Positions 47,561 through 59,538 of a stretch of DNA of 64,000 nucleotides are shown here, in pieces. The stretch covers positions 1-64,000 of the forward strand of contig JAXGGA010001022.1 in the NCBI GenBank assembly GCA_038373865.1. The letters are read 5' to 3'. The DNA comes from Uloborus plumipes (taxonomy: Eukaryota; Arthropoda; Arachnida; Araneae; Uloboridae). The notes under the pieces are model-generated. The model made no database searches, had not been told where the DNA came from, and worked only from the letters and a program-made list of their open reading frames with translations. The stretch's first letter is position 1, and each line of letters starts with the position of its first letter. The translations under genes were made by a program, and so were the position numbers.

Positions 47561-48769
47561 TTAAAAAAAAAAAATTTTTTTTGATGAAACCCCTAATATC
47601 TCTTCTCCCTAGATCTATTATTTAATAAAATTATGAGTTTCGTTCGTTATCGAGAATTCCCTTCCCCTAATCCCGAAAAATTCGGGGAGTTTGCGTTTCA
47701 TAATGAGACATGATGAAAATCGGAAATTTCTTTTCCGTCGTGTTGCCTACCAACACCACCTGTTTGACGTCCAATGACGTTTTCCATTATATGTTTCTAT
47801 TACCAGTCCGTTTTCATTGGTTCCTGGTTAATCGATTCTTCGATGTTGTTATCCCTAATAAAATTTGAACATCTATGTATGAGAGACTCCTATGTATAAA
47901 TTTCACGTACAAGAGTATAAATATTAATTTCAAATTTATCCTGAAGTAATAAAAAGTGCTTATATCTTATTTGACAAATGCAAGTTAAATTTTTCATGTC
48001 TTAGTTATGTAGAAATAACATGAATGTTTATTTACGAGTGATAAATATTTTAAACCGTTTTAAATAATTTTATTATTTGAATATATTTTAAATTTCAAAC
48101 TTTTATATTAAGTGTTATTATTGATAATATGTACTTGAATATTTGTAATTGTTCATTTAGAAAATATATAAAATGTTGCCAAAGTGTTAGTACAAGAAAC
48201 TCTCCTGGAGTAAAAATCTTTTTAAATCTGGAACTTCTTGGCATTCTAAGGTCTAGTTCTTCATCGGGGGGTAAACAGTATTAAAGCCTTGTCCCTGTCT
48301 TGACTAGAAGAATTATGGTTGGAATCTTTTGATTTTTCAAAGAGTAACCTTCGTTCCTCTTTTTATCGTTTTAATATGTTTGAATCGGAATAACAGAACA
48401 AAGTTCTGCGATCTAAGCTATATCTTTTACCTTATGCCATCGTAAAGAATTCTTCATTTTTAAGAAAAAACTATATAGCTCCTGCTGTATAGCTATAGAG
48501 TACATATGGAGTATGTATTCTTAAAATTAGTGTGTTCAAAAGTCCTCTGGTCTGTTACTAGCAGTTTCCATGGGTGCAAAGCTCTTGGAGACGTTCTCTA
48601 ATATTCAGAACTGTGTCGAAATTATTGAAATGGTGCCGTCATCTATCAAGGTCCTCTCATTTGAGAGCCTCCCTTTCTTAGAAGCCGCTTCTCCTATCTC
48701 AAACCCATGCTCACTAATTGAATGAGGCCCAAGTGACATTAACATAAGTACCAATCAGTAACGAATATA
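47561..48769. other. AT-rich DNA, nothing supported
   Basis: No gene, element end or array was seen. The only frames are short and without context. Confidence 0.4.
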
Positions 48770-49419
48770 CAGGGTGTCCACTCCAATCGTGGACCAATAG
48801 CTAATTTCTAAACCGTTAGAGATAAGCATAGAGTTTATTTAGGAAAAAATCTCCAAATTACGAAAGGAATTTTGGGTCTATTCAATGTTTTTCAAAAAAT
48901 CAAATTTTGAAAGAGTTACGAAATTTAAATTTTTATACAGCCCCCCAGTCCTATCAATCATATTTAGTAAAACATTCTTGACACTGTAACGTTTAAAACT
49001 AAAAAAAAATCACTCTTCTACCACAAAAACTGACCGAGTTATGACGTTTTGAAAAATCAAGATTTTGAAGGATTTCGCATACGGTCCCTTAAGCGATCTC
49101 TCGATGCCGTCATGAAATAATGCAAAATTTTGATTTTTCAAAACGTCATAACTCGGTCAATTTTTGTGGTAGAGGAGTGATTTTTTTTAGTTTTAAACGT
49201 TACAGTGTCAAGAATGTTTTACTAAATATGATTGATAGGACTGAGGGGCTGTATAAAAATTTAAATTTCGTAACTCTTTCAAAATTTGATTTTTTGAAAA
49301 ACATTGAATAGACCCAAAATTCCTTTCGTAATTTGGAGATTTTTTCCTAAATAAACTATATGCGTATCTCTAACGGTTTAGAAATTAGCTATTGGTCCAC
49401 GATTGGAGTGGACACCCTG
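48770..49419. mobile_element. 650-bp palindromic TA-flanked element
   Basis: It begins CAGGGTGTCCACTCCAATCG and ends with the exact complement; TA flanks both sides (48768-48769 and 49420-49421). Nearly the whole element is an inverted repeat with arms of about 310 bp and only a short centre around 49080-49110. The TA duplication and CAG...CTG ends fit a Tc1/mariner-mobilised fold-back MITE. It is non-coding. Confidence 0.9.
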
Positions 49420-49806
49420 TATATTATTTTAAAACATCGATGGTTTACTTTTATGGACATCAAAGCTTTGTCACCAACGTCACATCTCTGAAAGGTCAAC
49501 GTGTAAATAGTTTTCCGAAAATCCAAAAATATGTATTGAAAAATTGTGTTTGCATCAAATCTCATGCATTTTGCTTTTTTTTTTTTTTTTTTGTGTAATT
49601 TAGATGAAACCTTTGCTTAACCTGTTGTGTCATAATTGATAAAACTTAACTCGAACTACTTTCGTATTCCATGCTGATGAGAGCATAATAAGCTCGAAAC
49701 TGCAGTCCATGGATCGAAATAGCCGAGTTGGCGATGTATTGCATGTTTCTGCTTTGGCCCTTGCTTAGGGGCGGTTACTCACTGCTTTATAACATTCTTA
49801 GTGTTG

Positions 49807-49980
49807 GAAGGGCCTCCGTGGCTGAGTGGTGCTTTGCGCCGTGGGTTCGATTTCAACCGGTGTTTTCCCTTCTTTGAGCCGTAAATCTTTCCCGTATTGT
49901 TTTTCTGAGGTAAAATAAAAATTTGGAAAATGAACCATTATTATCGCACGTAAAAACGGAGGCGAAGTGCTAAGTACGCA
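49807..49980 (+). mobile_element. tRNA-derived SINE, short type
   Basis: The A box TGGCTGAGTGG (49819-49829) and B box GGGTTCGATTTC (49843-49854) lie 13 bp apart, closer than in most tRNAs. The body ends with CGCACGTAAAAACGGAGGC, a phrase shared with the SINE at 26455. Confidence 0.7.
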
Positions 49981-49983
49981 AGG

Positions 49984-50024
49984 GCCTCGGTAGTGCAGTT
50001 GGCAGCGCGTCAGTCTCCTAATCA
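49984..50024 (+). pseudogene. 5' half of a tRNA-Met-like sequence
   Basis: GCCTCGGTAGTGCAGTTGGC and the following AGCGCGTCAGTCTC closely resemble the acceptor, D arm and anticodon 5' side of elongator tRNA-Met. The anticodon position reads CCT rather than CAT, and the similarity stops right after the anticodon stem (AATC). It lies immediately after the SINE and about 50 bp before the Harbinger-type element, so it is a truncated SINE head or tRNA fragment. Confidence 0.55.
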
Positions 50025-50500
50025 GTTTCCTGAGTGAGTAATAACCTTACCAGGGAACCATACGAGTAATAAGGGCGCTTTTCGACTTACCGACACGGCA
50101 ACGATAAATCGTAAGCGATTGTCGTCATCCGACATTGGAGCACACAAAATGCATTAAAATATGCTATGCGCTTTTCCATCTCCCGATTCCAGGACGATTG
50201 TGCCGTCTCCGACGGAACGCTGTCGTTTGTCGTCCCATTCGTGTCGGATGGCATCCGTCTCGCCTTTAAAATCGGGACGATATTCATCCATCTGTTTACT
50301 TTCTTCGAACGAAAGCAATGGCGTCTAAATTCGACATCTCTGCATTAATAAAATATAAGCTTCAATTTGCAGACGATTGATAAAAGATGTAGCAATAAAG
50401 GATTTGAATCATTTTATTTTATACTTTGTTTCATTAATTATAGCGCAGACGATTTTTAATGCTTCAAAAAAGATTAAATTTTCATTCTGAACTTTCTTCG

Positions 50501-52205
50501 ATGAGCAACACAGTAGTCATACACTAGGTGGCCAAAAGTATCCGGACACTTTCAAAAATTTACATTTTTAGATATAACTCGAGAAATAAGTGATCAATTG
50601 TTCTTTAACTTTAGTCATACAAAATATATTCTTCACCGAACATTTCCAAGTTGAAATTAAATTACCCTTGCATTTGGGGGACGATAAAAAGGGGGGTCGA
50701 AAGAAAAACCGCTTTTTGACCATAACTCTTTGAAAATAGCTCGGAATAAGCTATGCATTTCAGTAATTAATTAGCATACTATGTATAATTACTGTACAAA
50801 TTCAAATGAACGTACCACTCTTACTTCCGAAGATATGAAACATTTTTTTAAAAACGGCAATTTTATTTGAAGGGTTTTTGCTCATAACACGCAGAGTTTT
50901 TGATCAAACCTTATCAAAACTTCAGGAAAGATGACAAAATACAAGAGAAAGAACATACTAAAACGGTTTTTAAAAATATTAAAAATCCGATGAGATATGA
51001 ACGTTAAAAGGAAAAAAAATTTCACGGCGCATGCGCGAACGACAGAAATTTATAACTACAAAAATATTGTAGCCTGGTATATACTGCATCTTATAAAAAA
51101 AGTTCCAGTTGAATATCGTAAAAATTGAAAAAGATATCAGCGATCTAGTGAGCTGTAATTCATTCATTTGCAGTCAATTCATAAATGGAGAGGGGTTGTT
51201 CACAAATAGTGTGGGGACAATCGAGCATATTTTTCAATGTTAAATTGTATACTGTTTAAAAATTTATATTTGGCATAGAAGTCACATTTCGCCCATTCGG
51301 CCAAAAAGACCTTATAAGTAGGTGGCCAAAAGTATACGGAGACCACCTGAAACGTTGATTTTGAACGATGACGAAATAACCTTTATTTTAAAAATAGCTC
51401 TTTGTGGACAGACCCTCACTATGTATGTATTGTCTGCGAATGAATGAAATACAGCTCACTAGACCGCTGATATCTTTTTCAAGTTTTACGATATTCAACT
51501 GGAACTTTTTTTATAAGATGCAGTATATACCAGGCTACAATATTTTTGTAGTTATAAATTTCTGTCGTTCGCGCATGCGCCGTGAAATTTTTTTTCCTTT
51601 TAACGTTCATATCTCATCGGATTTTTAATATTTTTAAAAACCGTTTTAGTATGTTCTTTCTCTTGTATTTTGTCATCTTTCCTGAAGTTTTGATAAGGTT
51701 TGATCAAAAACTCTGCGTGTTATGAGCAAAAACCCTTCAAATAAAATTGCCGTTTTTTAAAAAATGTTTCATATCTTCGGAAGTAAGAGTGGTACGTTCA
51801 TTTGAATTTGTACAGTAATTATACATAGTATGCTAATTAATTACTGAAATGCATAGCTTATTCCGAGCTATTTTCAAAGAGTTATGGTCAAAAAGCGGTT
51901 ATTCTTTCGACCCCCCTTCTTATCGTCCCCCAAATGCAAGGGTGAACAATTGATCACTTATTTCTCCAGCTATATGTAAAAATGTGAATTTTTGAAAGTG
52001 TCCGGATACTTTTGGCCACCTAGTGTAGCATTCAAGTTTGACGTGTCTGTTTTGTGTGAATTAATTGAGCAGTGACCGTGTCTATGGGATAAGCGAAATA
52101 TTTTATACAAAAGCAAAATTCACTGGGGAAAAGCCCGGGAAGAAGTTTTTAGATTTTTAGGTGAGGAATATGACGGAAAAATTTCTACAGACAAGAAAGA
52201 AACAG
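50501..52205 (+). pseudogene. MADF-domain ORF split by a fold-back insertion
   Basis: The frame opens at ATG 50501 (MSNTVV) and reaches the TA target at 50520-50521. After the insertion it resumes at 52028 in the same frame, as if one TA were kept. The resumed part reads ELIEQ, an in-frame TGA, then PCLWDKRNILYK, KAREEVFRFLGEEYDG, and runs to a CAG|GTAAGT donor at 52205. The (L)IE..P.LWD...YK...KA...I/V..LG order is the start of a MADF (Myb/SANT-like) DNA-binding domain. Later exons are absent. The premature TGA and missing exons make it a pseudogene. Confidence 0.65.
50522..52025. mobile_element. Tc1-type fold-back element, 1.5 kb
   Basis: The ends CACTAGGTGGCCAAAAGTAT and its complement are flanked by TA (50520-50521 and 52026-52027). 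Arms of about 600 bp are near-identical inverted copies, so mirrored ORFs of 62-74 codons appear on opposite strands (50979-51167, 51404-51628); these are repeat artefacts. The loop holds another terminus-like string, AGGTGGCCAAAAGTATACGG, at 51320. A decayed relative lies at 4545-5455. It has no transposase. Confidence 0.9.
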
Positions 52206-52688
52206 GTAAGTTCAAAGAGCATTGTTCGTAACTATAAAAATATATTATACACTTTAGATTAAACTACTTGTGTTAAATAACCTTGTCCAGATTTTAAATT
52301 TTTACTATTCTTCGTAAATTTAGTTAAAATATTTAAAATCACCTAAAATCTTTTCGCAATTTCTTGAAAAGTGTATGAAACTCGCCTACAATGTAACTTT
52401 CTTTAAAAATATCGTGCACCCAATACCGTCTCTTAATTTGTTTTCTTTTTCTCATGAGGTAAAGCAAATATAGTAGTCGTAATCTGTTAAATTGAGCAGC
52501 TATAATAATATACATGCGAACACAGTGCTGTTTCGAAATGATATGCGGTGGAAAATGACCCCTTCGGGGAAACGATATCGTTTGAGTGGAAAAGCAGTGC
52601 TATAGACGACACGACACCGTACTTATCGTTGCAGAATTACCGTCCGACTTTCGTCGTTGCCGTGTCGTCAAGTGGAAAAGCGCCCTAA

Positions 52689-53158
52689 TGTAGTAATGAA
52701 AAATGTTTTAATAACTATCTATAGAAAGAGCATCTTGTTTGCCCTCGTGCGCCTGTTATCAAGGTAAAATGTTTTAAAGTCTTCCGAAATTTTTGAAAAA
52801 GACTTGGTAAGGAAGTGATTGCGTAATTTCACTGTCTGCGTGTGCTCGATGTCTATCTACAAATGACGTGAAAGATGTGCCATGACTCGCTGAAACTCCT
52901 TAAATTTGGCGACTGTTGTTTAAAATGCCAGCAGACTTTTAGACCTCATATTTCGATGACCGGATTAAGAAGGCAAACAACTCACACATCTAAAAACATA
53001 TTAACTCTTTCGATTGTTATTTATGTTGTTTTTTCATTGTTACACAATCGCTATGTTTTCCTGGTTAGCATGCAGTCCTCTTTGAGTTAAGTGAGTGAAT
53101 GTTCCTGTATAAAGATTGAATTCAGTATTGGAACATCGTCGTCTCAGAGCAACAGTAA
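52689..53158. other. Flanking DNA with short open frames
   Basis: A 71-codon plus-strand frame (52875-53090) contains CxxC wording but no recognisable domain. Nothing else is supported. Confidence 0.3.
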
Positions 53159-53356
53159 GTACGGAATTCAAGTGAAACACGGACGATCGCAACTCACCAA
53201 TGCAATTGCAAATTCCCAAATTTGGATTCAAGTGAAACGTTACAACCGCTACGAGATGCGATTCTATCGTTATTCGAAATCCAGTAGCGATTGCAATTTT
53301 GGTCTATTGCGATCGCCTTGAAGCGATTGCAATGGTGTTTCACTTGAATTCGGCCC
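53159..53356. mobile_element. PIF/Harbinger-type MITE
   Basis: The right end, read inward, is GGGCCGAATTCAAGTGAAAC; the left end is GTACGGAATTCAAGTGAAAC. TAA flanks both (53156-53158 and 53357-53359). The interior repeats TTCAAGTGAAAC and GCGATTGCAAT words. It is non-coding. Confidence 0.8.
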
Positions 53357-53359
53357 TAA

Positions 53360-54869
53360 GACATTGAAGTCCAGGAATGAAATAAGGTATCCTTTGGTGA
53401 CGGCAAGTCACTGGACGAGAATTTATAAGCGAGTCCTATAGTTCCATCAACTCAAGCATAAAAATTCGAAAATGAATGTAATCAACTATCAGGGAATTTC
53501 GATCTTCGGATTGTTGAAGTTTGGATCTACGAGATGTTATTAAACTTTTTTGAGCTATCTAAGTAACAATTACCGCATATGAAGTAGTTATTCAAGTTCA
53601 ACAGTGAGATTAAAAACTACGAATTTAAAATACTTGAAAAAGAATTTCATGCTTACATTGGGATATTTTCTTGGAGACTTGCTTTGATTTCAATGTGATA
53701 ACATTTGGGATGGATCTTAAAAAATGAATGAACTGAAATTTACGAAGGATTCTGCGATGTTCTAAAAAAACTTTGGCAACACAGATTAAGACTTTCATGT
53801 TTGCGAAGCATGCCTTCTTGCATGCGAAAGCAGCTTCTGTCTGTTTACGCGGAATTTTTATAAATTAAGACGAACTTCAGGTGATTTATGCACGAATAAA
53901 AGTCCTGAAGGATGCAGAGATCTTGCACTTTGTTAAGTTAAGCCCTGGATTGGACTGAATTAACTCAATATCCGGAAATTTCAAGTTAAGCTCGAAATGA
54001 GATTTTGAAAAGAATTTAAGTTTATTCTTTAGGTCATAATGTGATTGTTATACTTCTTATGCAATTTTATTCAATGTATGTGTAAGTTAAAAATGCTATT
54101 GTATTGAACTCTATTATAGCATTATATTTCGGGAATTAGTAACGGGTGGTAATAAGTAAATATTGAATGCTTTGTGGTTTCAATATAAATTGATTCAAAT
54201 GTTAAATATCAGTTTTAAGTTAAAGCATTAAAATTCAATATGAAAATATTCGATGGTGAATTTCCTCAATACAAGGCCGTCAAAAACGAGATTTCACAGA
54301 AGCTGTTAACCACACAATATGAAAGTCTTCAATTTGTAATTTTAGGCATTAGTTTTGGATGTTTAGTTTTTTATCTAAAAATTCCAGACGAGACTCATTT
54401 TTATTTGATATGTATTCTCAGTATTGAAATCTTTTACTACAACTAAGTAATACTAGTATGTAAGTATTGATGAGTTAATGACATTTTTGTATCAAAAGAT
54501 TCTAAATTTTATGCGTCCTTACATTACGAAATTTCACCTGATACAAATTTTCTCATTCAAAAACCAAAGGAATTTTGATTGTTTACCAGAATTTTAATTC
54601 ACCAAAAGATTTAAAAAGGATGAATTTTCCTATTTATAATAAGGTAGTTGTAATCATGAAGCTATATGCGTTGCATATCAATGTATTGATAGGTTCAATT
54701 TTTGATAGGTTATTTCATTTATATAAATTGATAACATTCAATTCATCGTCTATGCATGTTTTTATATGAAATTGAGTTTCTTTGGAAATAGCAATGAAAT
54801 TTTCATACGTATGCTTCGGAGTTACACAAGAGCGACCACGTGTGGTATTTTTTACTCGCCCTGACGATG
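53360..54869. other. AT-rich DNA, nothing supported
   Basis: Frames of 64-68 codons at 54240-54446 and 54575-54769 have no domain, no splice context and AT-driven composition. No element ends were recognised. Confidence 0.35.
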
Positions 54870-55138
54870 GAGTAAACTCCCATCTATCCGCGGGTGTTAC
54901 ACGCTTTTTTTTTCAGATGATTTACTGTTTGCAGAAAAACTTGAATGTATAATTGGTCATCTTTAGCTTTTAAAGATATTTTTTACATTCAATGTTATCA
55001 TTTTTAGCTATAATTCAAATGTGTTGCACTCTAGACTTTTTTTTTAGATATTTCATACACTAGTATCGTTTTTTGCTTATTTTTTGGATTATTCGCGTAC
55101 CATACCACCCTGTTCCGCGGATAGTCGGAGTTTACTGT
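54870..55138. mobile_element. Tigger-like MITE, CAGTAAACTCC type
   Basis: The right end, read inward, is CAGTAAACTCCGACTATCCG, followed outside by TA (55139-55140). The left end, GAGTAAACTCCCATCTATCC, has lost its first C and the flanking TA. Both ends continue into CGCGG. The interior is T-rich and non-coding. Confidence 0.75.
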
Positions 55139-55140
55139 AC

Positions 55141-57273
55141 CTAATTTAAAGCACATTATGTAAGTTTCTTTTAAATGTTGTGCCATACAACGTAAGCTAT
55201 CTAAATGTATAAAATCAGTGCTTGAGGTGTTTCAATTTATTTAATTCATGTTTTAATCTGTGAGAATGCAAGTAATATGAATGCATGAAAGTTTTTTACA
55301 TTTTTTAACTTCGTGCTGATGACGGAGTACAAATGGATTTTTAAACTAAATGTTGTGCAAAGAAATTCTAACAGCTGCTCTTTCAATTTTGAAAATGATT
55401 GAATTCATTATGTTCTAATTTTCTTTTGACTTGATCACAGGTTAATAAAAAAGGAATACGAAGTTCAATAATGTTAAATTTTGTGTTAGTTTTTTTAATA
55501 ATCACGTCAATTTTAGAAAAAAAAGGCACCCACCATTTTAAACTTCACATCGTGTATTTGTAGTAGCTAGCCCCTTCAAAATCCGAAAAAAAAAAAAAAA
55601 AAAAAAAAAAAATCAGTGACCATCTTGTACGGTAGCAACAAACAACTAAGAAAACAAAGTTTGGGAAACAATATTTTTCTCATGTTGTACAATAGCTTGT
55701 GGATGAAAAAAAAAAGAAAATTAGCAATACTAAGTTCAAACATTGGTGCAGTCTAAGATGACAGCCACAAGAAAAAACAAAACAAAAAAAAAAGGCATAC
55801 ATCATTAGATAAACTAGTCAACTGAGTTCTAGTTAAGCATCATTATCTTTAAAATTTCTTAATGGGACATTTGTGGAACAAAAGAATCAGGTTCATTGTC
55901 TGCGGTTTCAGTTTTAAATTAGGGTTCGCATTTAATCTACTGCTCGTTTAGGCAAGTATATGCTGAACATATTTTTTACATCAAAATGTTGTGCCAATGG
56001 GTCATAACATTTTAAATTTCCTTTTATAATGCAAGTATTTTTTTACTTGTATCACTGAGACAGAGACCAATCAAAGAGTCTTTTTAAAACTATACCTTTT
56101 AGGAGACTTTTAAATGATGAAATGGGTGAAAGCCTGAGTTTTGTAATAACAAAGAATTTAATTCACAAACTATCTTGTATGTATGTTAATATTTACATAC
56201 AAGTGGACAAATGAAATAAAGGATGCGGGAAAAAATAGCAATCGCCGTACCGGCCGACAGAAGCTAAATGTCGAAAAGCAACAATTTTTAAGACGTGTCT
56301 GGCTTTTTAGTAAGTAATGGTTTTAAACGACTGTAGACAAGAATTTCGTTAGAGAGTTGGAGATAAAGCAAAGCGTTTCATGTTTTTTCAGTTCCCCAAA
56401 GAAATAAACCCGTTTGATAATAAATCCCTATCATGTTTTCTTTCCCCATTTTTTTCCACAATATTTTCTTTGTGTTTCGATTCAGTCAAAATAGTAGCTT
56501 ACAATAGCTTCAAGTATCAACCGGTAATGTTTAGAAATCAGATGCATGCGTAAGTTTTAAAAATGAGCAATTGGCTACTCATCCATCACTTCGTATTATC
56601 GAGTGAATTAAAATTAAGTAATTGAATAGTTAGATTATAATTAATGTACCCGGAACCTCATTTCATTTTTGCTTTTTTTTTGGTGGTCTTGGTGCTCGTG
56701 AAGACGCGTGTTTCTCAATATTTTTCTGATCAAGAAAATTACAATTACAGTCATTCATAGCATTTTTGAGCATGTTCAGAAAGCTTTGCGCCACTTCCAC
56801 CTTTTTTTTCTTAGAAAAATAAACTAAAAAATTCAGTGATGTATTTCTCTGGCTAGGTCATTAAATAAGATGTTTGCTCTTTATGGTTTTAAAATGTAAT
56901 AAGCGCTGAGAAAATACTAAATGGCAAAAAATTATCCAGACTAGCTCAAAGATATCTTGAATGACTATACTAATATCATCATTCATATTCTCTCAATAAT
57001 GCGGTAATAAATTGTTATCTTTTCCCGTTAAATATTTCAAATTCTCCCATTACAATATTATTTTCGCAAACCCTGTTCATGCATATCGCAAACTCCTATT
57101 GATTCGTTAGTGACTGGGTCAGAACCACTGAATTTTTGTATGTTTTTGAATAGAATTAACTACTAACAGACTAAAGATCGAACATGATTTTATTTCTTTT
57201 CTAGTGCATAGATCAATAGATGCCTGTGATATCTTGATCACAGAACTGATATACAATGCCCTGCAACAATGTT
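55141..57273. other. AT-rich DNA, nothing supported
   Basis: A poly-A tract of more than 20 bases is at about 55587-55611. No gene or bounded element was resolved. Confidence 0.4.
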
Positions 57274-57380
57274 CTAGGTAGCACAAACAACGTTTAAACG
57301 TTTTATAAAGTTTTTAATCCGTTGTCACAACGTTAATAACCATTTTACAATCTTTGAAAAACGAAGTTTGCTACTTGGGG
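57274..57380. mobile_element. Short MITE, ACCCARGTAGCA family, copy 2 (inverted)
   Basis: The ends CTAGGTAGCACAAAC and GTTTGCTACTTGGGG enclose AACGTTTAAACGTTTTATAA and TCCGTTGTCACAACGTTAAT, matching 46887-46996 in reverse. It abuts the TTAA element that starts at 57387. Confidence 0.8.
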
Positions 57381-57386
57381 TTTTAA

Positions 57387-57610
57387 CCCTCTCGGCACCC
57401 TGGACCTCATATGAGGCTCCTACTTTTGAACTCAATTTTGGAAGAAGTAAACACTTAAAATGATTTTTTTTTTCACTTAGGAGCCTCATATGTGATCTAC
57501 ATGAATAGGTGTAGTCACTGACTGAAAAAAAAATCATTTTAAGTGTTTACTTCTTCCAAAATTGAGTTCAAAAGTAGGAGCCTCATATGAGGTCCAGGGT
57601 GCCGAGAGGG
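57387..57610. mobile_element. TTAA-flanked hairpin element
   Basis: TTAA lies on both sides (57383-57386 and 57611-57614). Arms of about 85 bp are perfect inverted repeats starting CCCTCTCGGCACCCTGGACC. The loop has an extra GGAGCCTCATATG word also present in the arms. The ends and TTAA target fit piggyBac-like non-autonomous elements. Confidence 0.9.
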
Positions 57611-57614
57611 TTAA

Positions 57615-59534
57615 GGAAGTCACAAACAGACCTATCATAATTAGCGAATATGGTCCTATGTTTAGAAACTGAGCATATTTGGTTAAGTTTTTATTATGTT
57701 ACTGTTATTTTAAATGAAAATTAAAACATGAATCAGTTTTCCACGTATTTGCTGTTTTTTTTTGTAAAAAACGCAACCAAAAGTAATAACAGTTAAATGT
57801 TAAGTACAAAACGGACAAATTAGGATATGATTCTGTCTATAAATTAACAAATGTGTTTCATAACCCAGAAAAAGCGAAGATTTTTCTAAAACAGTAAAGC
57901 AAAATAGCTTTCACTCTGAAAGTGAAATGGGAAAAAATCAGCCAACTCTTGTAAATCAGACGAATCTGTCGGGAATATGATTAGCGTGATGAGATTACGT
58001 AAATTTATTGTGTTTCCGAGATTTACGAGGCGACTTGTCAAATTTTTATGAGTTAAGGTCAAACGTTGGAGTCCTATTTCCTGTTATGCTTCTTCGTGAG
58101 GGATGTTACTTGTTTACAGACAACTAAGGCCCGAGTGATGATTTCTTTCTCGACAGTTCATTGAATGGTTTATAGTCATTGTAATGCCGGTCAAAAAATG
58201 TTATACCGGTATTCGGTATTCCTAAATATGTGATACCGGAATAGTGGAAAAAAAAATAGTATTAGACATTTCTCAAGAAGGGACCAAAACATACGCTTAG
58301 CTGCTGTATTTCATAATTTTATGCAAAAGTACCTAAATTATGCATTTATTGCGAACAAATATAAAATGAAGCAGCAAGTGGTAATAAAAAATCGTTAACA
58401 GTTGGTGACAATTCAGTAGATGCATTATGTTTCTGACTCCGCAGCTCCTTTTAGAGAACAAATTTGCTGCAGTTGAAAACACTCGCAATGAATTCACTTT
58501 GGTCGCTTCTACTTTATAGTAATAAAGGATGAGTTAATTTATTCACTCTGACAGTTACTTGATACAAGGCAAGGGGATATGTAGTCCCAAAAAGCCTTTG
58601 AGAAACAAGTTGTTTCCCAGCATTAAAATAATCTTCAACGATTTAATTTTTATCAGGGCAGGTTTGTGTTTTCATTTTTTAACCTTTTGGTGTGAAATTT
58701 GGCTAGTTTAATTTAATTTGATCTTGTTTGTTCCCTTAATTCATTTTCGTTTTATTTACAATTTTTTTTAAATAATTATGCAGGAGTGTATAATATTTCC
58801 AACTCGTTTTGTCTTTCCTACGTGTAAATTTTCAACGAACTAGACTACACAACTGCTAAATCTTGTCTCTCCGACTACACATCCAAATAGCGAGACGGAA
58901 CAACAAACCAATACTTCTGAACACAAATAACTATTACAGTAAAGATTTTGCTCGAAATCCAGTTCAATTGGGACAAACATTTAAAAGTAATAACAAAATA
59001 TTTCCAAATGATGTTTGGAATATATTATTCACATCACAAACACAATTGTAATTATAATTGAATTTAAGTTCACGAAAAGACAAGTCAGATCAAGGAAGTG
59101 GGAGCAATAAAAACATGGTGTGCATAAACATACAAAAATGCAATTTGTCACACCATGTAGCGATAAAAATATCATTTAGTATTCTTTCCGTTTCCTTTAT
59201 TTATTGATTTTCCAGCAATACGTTCCTTTGAAACGAAGTTTTTACTTCAACAGATTATTTTTGGTCTCATCGAAAAAAAAAAGATTTTGAAATAACAGTG
59301 GATATCTACTCGTAATAAATTAAATGAAACTTGCGAGAAACCGTACTTGGTTTACTATACGGGAACTTCAAAAAAAAAAAAAAAAAAACAGAGGTCTTTC
59401 ACAAATGATGTTACATTTTAAGGGCTGGCCGGGAGGGAAATTGTGAGCTGTGGAATGTAATTTTATAAATTTTGTTCGTATCCATCAAGTAATCAGATCA
59501 GGTTACGAGACTTTAGACTTCTACTGTAGCAGAG
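57615..59534. other. AT-rich DNA with small element traces
   Basis: A patch at 58190-58250 repeats ATACCGGTATTCGGTATT and GTGATACCGGAATA, like hAT subterminal DNA, without ends. A single end of the ATAAATGATGYCAC MITE family is at about 59392-59440 (CACAAATGATGTTACATTTT). No gene was found. Confidence 0.35.
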
Positions 59535-59538
59535 TTAA

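Larger units (their letters stand above)
50073..52685. mobile_element. PIF/Harbinger-type element, interrupted
   Basis: The ends GGGCGCTTTTCGACTTACCG and (reverse complement) GGGCGCTTTTCCACTTGACG both continue into ACACGGCAACGA. TAA lies directly outside each (50070-50072 and 52686-52688), the TWA-type duplication of PIF/Harbinger elements. Inside is the start of a MADF-domain reading frame, the type of accessory DNA-binding protein these elements carry. A Tc1-type fold-back (50522-52025) has jumped into that frame. Without the nested insertion the element is about 1.1 kb and has no DDE transposase, so it is non-autonomous. Confidence 0.85.

Noticed and set aside
50979..51628. Two nearly identical ORFs on opposite strands (50979-51167 and 51404-51628)
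   Set aside because: They are the same DNA seen twice, because they lie in the two inverted arms of the fold-back element. No domain or conservation beyond the repeat is evident.
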